DNA of 5,015 nucleotides from DATKCA01 sp035544675. Lineage in GTDB: Bacteria; Acidobacteriota; Thermoanaerobaculia; Gp7-AA8. The notes beneath the pieces were generated by a model. It saw only the letters and a program-made list of their open reading frames with translations, ran no database searches and was not told the origin of the DNA. This document shows, in pieces, positions 1 to 5,015 of the stretch (the first letter of the stretch is position 1; each line of letters opens with the position of its first letter). The stretch is taken from assembly GCA_035544675.1 (NCBI GenBank), contig DATKCA010000291.1, positions 1-5,015 of the forward strand, in the 5' to 3' direction. The translations under genes were made by a program, and so were the position numbers.

Positions 1-19
1 CCGGTTTCCGGTTTCCGGG
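1..19. repeat. Short 7-bp tandem repeat downstream of the kinase gene
   Basis: CCGGTTT occurs twice in a row and is followed by a partial third unit (CCGGG), directly at the window edge and 3 bp beyond the kinase stop codon. The array may continue outside the window. No terminator with a T-run is visible on the minus strand in these bases, so it cannot be said whether the transcript ends here. Confidence 0.5.
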
Positions 20-22
20 AAC

Positions 23-3000
23 CTACGCCACGACCGGCAGCTCGATCCGCACCCGCAGGCCCGGCTCGAGGTTCTCGGCCGAGATCACGCCGCCGTGCTC
101 CTCGATGGCCTTCCGCGCGATCGCAAGGCCGAGGCCGGTACCGGTCGATTTCGTCGAGAAGTAGGGGTCGAAGATCTTCGGAAGCATGGCCGCCGCGACG
201 CCGGGACCGTTGTCCTCGACGGAGATGACGGCCTTGGAGTCGACCCCGTAGCTGCCCAGGCGGACGCGGCCGTTCGGAGCGGCCTGGAGCGCGTTCTCGA
301 TCAGGTTCGCGATCGCACCGCGGAGGAGTCGCGCGTCGCCCGCGAAATTCTGCGGAGTGGTCGGAGAGATGTCGGCCTGGAAGTCGATGCCGCGCTCGTG
401 GCTGCTTCCGTAGCCGGCCGCCAGATCCTCGAGCAGCCGTTTGAGATCGATGGGCCGCCGCTGGATCTCCCTGACGGAAGCGTAGTCGCTGAACTCGCGG
501 GAAGTCTCGCGCAGCGTCTTGACCTGGCGGAGGATGTTCTGGACGGCGCTGCGGACGACCTCGGGGAGGTTGGGATCGTCGCGCTCGGCGACGGCGCCGA
601 GGTGCTCGGCGGTGAGCTGGATCGGAGTGAGCGGGTTCTTGATCTCGTGCGCCACCTGGCGGGCCATCTCTCCCCATGCCTCCAGCCGGTTCGACCTCAG
701 GATCTCGGTCACGTCCTCGGCGATGAGCATCTCCTCCTCGCTGTCGGGAAGTGGGACGCGGGAGACGCGGAAGGTGCGCGGCTTCTCGCCGATGACGAGA
801 TCGAGCTCGCCGGAGGTCTTATCCGTGGCCATGAACTCGCGCACCGCGTCGAACGGAGGATCGAACCGGCCGGCCTGGTTCTCGGGAATGTCGAACAGCT
901 TTCTGGCCGCCACGTTCGTCGCGGCGATGCTGTTCGCGCCGTCGAGGACGACGACGGCGGCGTTGATGTTCTCGATCAGCGTCTGCAGCCGGTCGCGCTC
1001 GTGGCGGAGGTCATCCTGCTGGCGGCGGATCGATCCGGCCATGTCGCGGAAGGTGGTGACGAGCAGGCCGATGTCGGGGTCGGCCGGGACACGCGTGTCG
1101 ACGTCGTAGTCGCCCCGTGCCACGGCCCGGGCTCCGGCCACGAGCGATTGCACGGGCTGGGTGACGCCGCGCGCGACGCGGAATGCCACGGCGATGGCCG
1201 CCAGGGCGATGAAGATCAACAGCATGTAGATCGTCGTGGCCAGGTCGTTCACCTCGGCCTCGATCTGGCGGCCCTGCACGATGAACGGCAGGGCCAGGAC
1301 GTAACTCTGCTCGCGGGCCAGGTTCACGGGACTGTAGATCTCGACGAATCGTGCCGAGCCCGACTTTCGCTCCGCGAGCACGAGCTGGCGGCCTCCGAGG
1401 ATGATGGGAGCGTAGGCGTCGCCGGGGAGGCGGAGGGATTCGACGTGCGCAGCAAAGAGGTCTCGCCGGCTCGACGCCACGAGCTCCTCGGCGCGATAGA
1501 GATGGAGATCGTGTCCGATGACGCGGGCCAGCCATGAGAGGATCGCGTCGTCGAGAACCTGCTCCGGCCTCTCCGCGGTCTGGGATGCAAGGTAGTCCTC
1601 GATCACCCGCTGGGCCGTGTTGAGAGCGGTCTGTCCGCGGTTCACGTATTCGGTCTCCAGCCGGTTGGCGAGATACGCGCGCACGAACAGCACGAAGATG
1701 ACCAGTGGAAGGATGATGACGCCGGTGAGGTAGAGCGAGGCCCGGGCCCGGAAGTCGAGCGGGTAGGGGGCGCGGCGGAGGAACGTGATCAGCGTGGGGA
1801 TCGACCGCCACAGCAGGAACAAAAGGACGGCGCTCAGCATCCAGATGGCCACGCCGCCGCCGCGCAGCACGTGCTGCCCGCGCGTCGGCGTTTCGACCGG
1901 GAATGCATAAAGCGCGTTCGGCGAGCGGCGGAGGTAGATCGCCGAGGCCTTGTCACCCGCGTCGGTGACCCACATGCCGGTGCCCGGCTGTAGGGAAGCG
2001 TAGTAGCGCGCCGGATTCTGCGGAAGCCGCACGGTGACCGTCGTCAGCGGATTTCCCTTCTCGTCGTACACGGCCGGCTCGCGCTGCTCGTGGATTCCCG
2101 GTGCGTCCTTGGGCGCGGACCGGAAGAAGTCGTGATAGATGTCGGCGAACTCGGTCGCACTTGGATCGGCGGGATTGACGACGTGAACGCTGCCGGTGGC
2201 GATCGCCGTACCCCATGCCGTCACGTCGAAGTCGTGGTGCAGCAGGTCGGCGCTGAGTGATCCCACCTGCAGCGTCTCACCGCCGGTGATCGTGGAGTTC
2301 TCCTCGAACTGGGGCAGGCCCACGCCGAAGCGGCTGATCTGCCGCTTCGAGAACTCGTCGCGGATCGTGATCACGGCGGGGATGCGCCAGCGCGAGAGAT
2401 CGGATCGAAGCCACATCGCGTAGGCGAGGTCCTCGAGGTTCATGTGGCGGTAGTCGTCGGGAAGGATCGAGCTCAGCTCGTTGCGCGAGAACTCGGCCTC
2501 CAGCGTCGACTCGATCATCATCCGGAACTGTCCCGCATCTCCGACGATGAGCGGCGCATAGGTGTCCGCGACGAAGCGCTGCGCCGCCTCCCGCTCGAAG
2601 ATGTGGACAGGGAGATAGATGAGCGTCGCCGCCAGCAGGGCGCCCAGCAGCGCCGAGCGTGGCGAATTGATCTCGAAGGCCAGCCGCACGACCGCAAGCG
2701 CGAGCAGGATCAGCGCCCCGAGGAGCACGCCCTGCGCGACCGATACCGGGAGGATGTGGTCGGGGATCGGGAAGATGCGCGAGTTGTCGATGAGGTTGTC
2801 GATCAGCTTGACCAGACCGTAGCCGGCGATGCCGGCCACGACGAGGCGGACCACGCGGGGCAGTCTTGCCAGCCACGAGCAAGCCACGACGACGATGCCG
2901 AAGATCGCGGCCGCGGTGAGCAGAAGATCGACGGGGGATCTGCTGAAGGGTCCCAGCACGCGCGACCCGTAGATCTCGAATCCGAAGATGCGCAGCGGAT

Positions 3001-3841
3001 CGTCGATGACGCCGGTGGCGAGCAGCGCACAGCGCGTCAGCAGAATGAGGGCGATCGCGGAGACCCGTCTTCCCTGGGCCCCCAGCCCTGGTGGCTCAGC
3101 CCTCAGCACGAACGCCAGCGCGATGAGCGCCGCGATCGCGATCAGCAGGGCCGTGGTGCTGTTGCCGGCCAGCAGTGTCGCGGCGATGACCTCTTCCCTC
3201 GACTTCGTGGCCACGTCGAGCCACAGCGCGGAATCATCGCGGCGCTCGACGAGAAAGCGTTGCGTCCCGCTCTTCTGCTGGAGGAAGCCGCCGTGCAGTG
3301 CCATCGACGTGACCCACGCGTCGGCCGGGTGCAGGTCGGCTCCCGATGGCTCGTTGCGGATGCGCATGAACATCTGCACGCGCAGCGGCGCGCCGTCGTG
3401 GTTCGAGACGATGTAGAGATTCGTGGCGTCGAACTGAAAGCGCCGATCGCCCGGCATCCGCATGTCCTCTCCCCACCACGCCACCGCCTCCCCTTCGCCA
3501 TCCACGACGCGCGCGCCTTTGCCGGGCTGCGAGACTTCCTGGGCCAGAGCGGAGAACAGAGCGGCGCGGGAGGGGTTGGGTCCGAGGGCCTGGAGTCTGC
3601 CGGCGATGCGGGCGGTGCCGCGGTCGAGTCGCGCCGCGGTCGACCCGATCTGCTCGCGGACGCGCGCCACGTCACCGGCCAGGTGGCGGTTCAGCCGCGC
3701 ATCGAAGTCCTCCTTCAGCGAGCGAACGACCCACCACGTCGTGCCCTGGGTGATGGCCAGGAGGAGCAGGAACGCGAAAAGCCAGCGGCCGAGGAATGGG
3801 GCGCCGGTGTCCCCACCGGCGCGCGATGCCTCAGGCTTCAT
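23..3841 (-). CDS. Giant NtrY-type membrane sensor histidine kinase (HAMP-PAS-HisKA-HATPase_c)
   Basis: A 1272-residue inner-membrane histidine kinase, far longer than typical NtrY (about 700-770). Predicted membrane segments by hydrophobicity: 20-39, 229-247, 258-277, 304-324, 332-348, 366-388, 396-412, 663-681, 701-721 and 868-888. Positive loops (such as RRAPYPLDFRAR, 689-700) fit a topology with extracytoplasmic domains at about 40-228, 413-662 and 722-867. The cytoplasmic part has HAMP (about 888-940), a short coiled linker, PAS (about 950-1045) and HisKA with the H-box VAHEIKNPLTPIQL, phospho-acceptor H1065. E1066 and N1069 form the ExxN pattern linked to phosphatase activity. HATPase_c follows with N-box NLIENALQ (N1183), G1 VEDNGPGV (1208-1215), F-box IFDPYFSTK (1223-1231) and G2 GTGLGLAI (1234-1241). 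All boxes are intact, so it should autophosphorylate. The ATG lies 3 bp after the upstream stop without a well-spaced Shine-Dalgarno, suggesting coupled translation. No response regulator is visible; the ligand is unknown. Confidence 0.93.
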   Translation of the reverse strand: MKPEASRAGGDTGAPFLGRWLFAFLLLLAITQGTTWWVVRSLKEDFDARLNRHLAGDVARVREQIGSTAARLDRGTARIAGRLQALGPNPSRAALFSALAQEVSQPGKGARVVDGEGEAVAWWGEDMRMPGDRRFQFDATNLYIVSNHDGAPLRVQMFMRIRNEPSGADLHPADAWVTSMALHGGFLQQKSGTQRFLVERRDDSALWLDVATKSREEVIAATLLAGNSTTALLIAIAALIALAFVLRAEPPGLGAQGRRVSAIALILLTRCALLATGVIDDPLRIFGFEIYGSRVLGPFSRSPVDLLLTAAAIFGIVVVACSWLARLPRVVRLVVAGIAGYGLVKLIDNLIDNSRIFPIPDHILPVSVAQGVLLGALILLALAVVRLAFEINSPRSALLGALLAATLIYLPVHIFEREAAQRFVADTYAPLIVGDAGQFRMMIESTLEAEFSRNELSSILPDDYRHMNLEDLAYAMWLRSDLSRWRIPAVITIRDEFSKRQISRFGVGLPQFEENSTITGGETLQVGSLSADLLHHDFDVTAWGTAIATGSVHVVNPADPSATEFADIYHDFFRSAPKDAPGIHEQREPAVYDEKGNPLTTVTVRLPQNPARYYASLQPGTGMWVTDAGDKASAIYLRRSPNALYAFPVETPTRGQHVLRGGGVAIWMLSAVLLFLLWRSIPTLITFLRRAPYPLDFRARASLYLTGVIILPLVIFVLFVRAYLANRLETEYVNRGQTALNTAQRVIEDYLASQTAERPEQVLDDAILSWLARVIGHDLHLYRAEELVASSRRDLFAAHVESLRLPGDAYAPIILGGRQLVLAERKSGSARFVEIYSPVNLAREQSYVLALPFIVQGRQIEAEVNDLATTIYMLLIFIALAAIAVAFRVARGVTQPVQSLVAGARAVARGDYDVDTRVPADPDIGLLVTTFRDMAGSIRRQQDDLRHERDRLQTLIENINAAVVVLDGANSIAATNVAARKLFDIPENQAGRFDPPFDAVREFMATDKTSGELDLVIGEKPRTFRVSRVPLPDSEEEMLIAEDVTEILRSNRLEAWGEMARQVAHEIKNPLTPIQLTAEHLGAVAERDDPNLPEVVRSAVQNILRQVKTLRETSREFSDYASVREIQRRPIDLKRLLEDLAAGYGSSHERGIDFQADISPTTPQNFAGDARLLRGAIANLIENALQAAPNGRVRLGSYGVDSKAVISVEDNGPGVAAAMLPKIFDPYFSTKSTGTGLGLAIARKAIEEHGGVISAENLEPGLRVRIELPVVA
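3801..3822 (-). repeat. Perfect 9-bp inverted repeat (GNRA-looped hairpin) in the kinase start
   Basis: On the coding strand GCGCCGGTG is followed by GGGA and then CACCGGCGC: a perfect 9-bp stem with a 4-nt loop matching the GNRA tetraloop pattern. It begins 20 nt into the kinase gene and encodes residues 7-14 (RAGGDTGA), just before the first membrane segment. It could be an mRNA structure affecting ribosome loading, or a copy of a dispersed REP-like palindrome that was absorbed into the reading frame. The repeat itself is directly visible; its role is inference. Confidence 0.7.
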
Positions 3842-3844
3842 CCC

Positions 3845-4276
3845 TTATCTGCTGGTGGCGCGGATCGAGGCGACCGACCAGCGGCCGTCCTTGTCGCGCA
3901 GCGTGATGTACAGGTCGCGAGTCTGCCGGGCGCCGTCGACCTCGACGGTCCACCGTCCGGTGATGTGGTACTGCCCTTCCGCGCTCACCTTCTTCGCGCT
4001 GCTCTGCTGGAAGCCGCTCGGCTTCGCTTTGTTGAAGAGTCCGTCGAGCAGGTACGTGGCCTGGTCACGGCCGAAGAACCCGCTCTGCTCGGCCAGGCCG
4101 GGGAACTGCAGCATGACCTGGTCGTCCTGACCGATCCCCGCCACGATGGCCTGAACATCGCCGTTGCCAAAGCCGCGGCTCAGGTTCGACAGCGCGGCGT
4201 CCAGGTCCCTGAATTGCGCGGACGCAATCAGCGGAACGAACAGCAGCACGAACGCCATCTTCGTCCAGAGTCTCAT
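3845..4276 (-). CDS. Small exported NTF2-like protein, DUF4783-like
   Basis: This encodes a 143-residue protein starting MRLWTKMAFVLLFVPLIASA, a typical signal peptide (basic n-region, hydrophobic core, ASA-Q signal peptidase I site after the 20th residue). A longer form from an ATG at 4291 would add five residues (MEKTT). The inner ATG is preferred because GGAGAAG (4283-4289) lies at good Shine-Dalgarno distance from it and gives a cleaner signal peptide. The mature part (about 123 residues) has the layout of a cystatin/NTF2-like alpha+beta fold: an N-terminal helix with a FGNGDVQAIVAGI segment, then QVMLQFPG, a FFGRDQATYLLDGLF helix, and C-terminal strands GQYHITGRWTVEVDG, DLYITLRDKDGRWSVASIRA. 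This order resembles DUF4783 proteins, whose function is unknown. No catalytic residues are evident. The stop codon sits 3 bp before the histidine kinase start, so co-expression is likely. The DUF assignment is from remembered motif pattern, not a search. Confidence 0.85.
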   Translation of the reverse strand: MRLWTKMAFVLLFVPLIASAQFRDLDAALSNLSRGFGNGDVQAIVAGIGQDDQVMLQFPGLAEQSGFFGRDQATYLLDGLFNKAKPSGFQQSSAKKVSAEGQYHITGRWTVEVDGARQTRDLYITLRDKDGRWSVASIRATSR

Positions 4277-4282
4277 GGTCGT

Positions 4283-4289
4283 CTTCTCC
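4283..4289 (-). promoter_or_regulatory. Ribosome binding site deciding the start of the small exported protein
   Basis: GGAGAAG on the minus strand ends 6 nt before the ATG at 4274-4276 (9 nt from the GGAG core). The alternative ATG at 4289-4291 has only a distant GGAG about 15 nt upstream, inside a hairpin. This favours the inner start. Confidence 0.6.
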
Positions 4290-4298
4290 ATGTGTTGG

Positions 4299-4315
4299 AA
4301 AACGGGCTCCGCCCG
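4299..4315 (-). terminator. Weak terminator-like or attenuator-like hairpin after the pseudouridine synthase
   Basis: The minus strand reads CGGGC-GGA-GCCCG followed by TTTT (4299-4302). The stem is only 5 bp with a 3-nt loop and the T-run is short, so it would be an inefficient intrinsic terminator. It lies 18 bp past the stop of the pseudouridine synthase and ahead of the small exported protein gene. It may partly separate expression of the two, or be chance in GC-rich DNA. Confidence 0.3.
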
Positions 4316-4321
4316 ATGATT

Positions 4322-4350
4322 ATTCTAGTCCACTCAATCATTTAGCTGAA
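4322..4350 (-). promoter_or_regulatory. Possible weak sigma70-like promoter for the exported protein-kinase pair
   Basis: A TAGAAT hexamer (4322-4327, minus strand) lies in an AT-rich patch that stands out from the GC-rich surroundings. About 17 nt upstream is TTCAGC, a poor -35 match within the end of the pseudouridine synthase gene. A transcript would start near 4315, just at the short hairpin and about 40 nt before the start codon of the exported protein. The -10 is reasonable but the -35 is weak, so this is only a candidate. Confidence 0.22.
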
Positions 4351-5011
4351 GCCGCAAGGGGTCACTGCGTCCTCCCTGCGGGACGTCGATTCCGCGTTCG
4401 CGGCCCTCCAAAAGGAAGTCGTCCGGCAGGGGTGCGGATACGTGAAGTGGTGCATTTGTCAGAGGATGCGTCAAAGCGAGCTCGGCCGCGTGAAGCATCG
4501 GCCTGGTCGTGTTTCTCTCTCCGTATAGCCAATCTCCCGCCAAAGGGTGACCGATGGCGGCGAGGTGGACGCGGATCTGATGCGTCCGCCCGGTTCTCAG
4601 CAGCACGGAGAGGAGCGAGCCGGCCGCACCGGCGGCGAGCGGGTCCACGGTCGTGATGGCGCGCCTGCCTCCGTCGCGCACGCCGAACGAGATCGGTCCG
4701 ATGCGCGCCAGCGGCGCGTCGATCGTCTGCCGCTCTGCGAGCTCCCCTTCGCAGATGGCGAGGTAGCGCTTCGTGATCCGCTTCAGCTCGAAATGGCGCG
4801 TGAGCCGCGCGTTCACATCGGCCCGTTTGGAGAAGAACATCACGCCGCTCGTCCCGCGGTCGAGGCGCTGCATGAGGAAGATCGGCGACGTGTGCGCCGC
4901 GGCAAGCTCGAGGAGCACGGGCTCATCGGGATCGTAGCCTCGCTGGACGACGATGCCGGCCGGCTTGTTCACGAAGATCAGGGCCTCGTCCTCGTAGAGG
5001 ATGTCGAGCAT
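4334..5011 (-). CDS. RluA-family pseudouridine synthase (rRNA/tRNA uridine isomerase)
   Basis: The product (225 residues from the first visible ATG) belongs to the RluA family, cytoplasmic enzymes that isomerise specific uridines in rRNA or tRNA to pseudouridine. The signature RLDRGTSGV lies at residues 49-57, with D51 as the expected catalytic aspartate. Other family motifs are the opening DILYEDEALIFVNKPAG (3-19), the KRYLAI segment with Y83, the RTGRTHQIRVHL motif (139-150), HPLAGDWLYG (155-164) and LHAAELALTHP (173-183). No S4 RNA-binding domain is seen, which fits the short RluA/TruC-like members. However, the frame has no stop between the ATG and the window edge (only one more full codon is visible), so an upstream S4 domain or another start cannot be excluded. 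The target uridine cannot be told from sequence, so no symbol is given. The C-terminal 25 or so residues are past the conserved core. Family assignment is firm; exact specificity is unknown. Confidence 0.93.
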   Translation of the reverse strand: MLDILYEDEALIFVNKPAGIVVQRGYDPDEPVLLELAAAHTSPIFLMQRLDRGTSGVMFFSKRADVNARLTRHFELKRITKRYLAICEGELAERQTIDAPLARIGPISFGVRDGGRRAITTVDPLAAGAAGSLLSVLLRTGRTHQIRVHLAAIGHPLAGDWLYGERNTTRPMLHAAELALTHPLTNAPLHVSAPLPDDFLLEGRERGIDVPQGGRSDPLRLQLND

Positions 5012-5015
5012 CGTC

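Noticed and set aside
95..1537. A 480-codon open frame on the plus strand
   Set aside because: It lies opposite the HAMP-PAS-HisKA-HATPase region of the kinase. The composition is rich in Asp, Val, Leu, Arg and Gly without recognisable motifs, so it is a codon-bias shadow.
1011..1811. A 266-codon minus-strand frame inside the kinase gene
   Set aside because: It is a shifted frame of the kinase with high Arg/Pro content and no motifs. The kinase frame is continuous through this region, so no frameshift is needed.
23..3841. The kinase as an assembly or frameshift fusion of two separate genes
   Set aside because: The frame is uninterrupted, and the ten predicted membrane segments give a consistent inside-outside topology with positive loops on the cytoplasmic side, including the joint at about 682-700. 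This supports one real protein.
4277..4333. A small RNA or riboswitch in the spacer
   Set aside because: The spacer is under 60 bp, with only one 5-bp hairpin, too small and too simple for a known riboswitch aptamer.
2444..4345. A 633-codon open frame on the plus strand
   Set aside because: It is antisense to the kinase and the exported protein gene. The translation is dominated by Arg, Glu, Gln, Asp and Ala with no domain motif or hydrophobic core, as expected for the antisense frame of GC-rich coding DNA. The minus-strand frames have clear family motifs over the same bases.

Overview
This 5 kb window comes from a bacterial chromosome of high GC content (visibly above 60%, with strong G/C preference at third codon positions). 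It carries three genes, all on the minus strand and tightly packed, covering nearly the whole window. Reading in the direction of transcription (right to left) they are a pseudouridine synthase of the RluA family, a small exported protein, and a very large membrane sensor histidine kinase of the NtrY type. No RNA gene, mobile element, CRISPR array or prophage feature was seen. The organism cannot be fixed from this stretch. Big multi-membrane NtrY-type kinases and high GC would suit Acidobacteriota, Gemmatimonadota or a similar environmental phylum, but this is only an inference.

Right part (about 4334-5011): the pseudouridine synthase, with an intact catalytic motif. Its reading frame stays open to the window edge, so the true start may lie outside. 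A spacer of about 57 bp follows. It holds a short G/C hairpin with a T-run and an AT-rich patch that could be a weak promoter.

Middle (3845-4276): a small protein with a signal peptide and an NTF2-like fold signature resembling the DUF4783 family. Its stop codon lies only 3 bp before the kinase start, so the two are almost certainly co-transcribed and probably translationally coupled.

Left part (23-3841): a 1272-residue kinase with about 10 predicted membrane segments, three extracytoplasmic regions, then HAMP, PAS, HisKA and HATPase_c domains with all catalytic boxes intact. No response regulator is in the window. If a partner is encoded nearby it would be beyond position 1. The first codons of this gene contain a perfect 9-bp inverted repeat with a GNRA-type loop, the most unusual non-coding signal here.

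Taken together, the last two genes look like a sensing unit: an exported small protein made together with a giant sensor whose bulk faces the periplasm. The pseudouridine synthase is probably an unrelated housekeeping neighbour.
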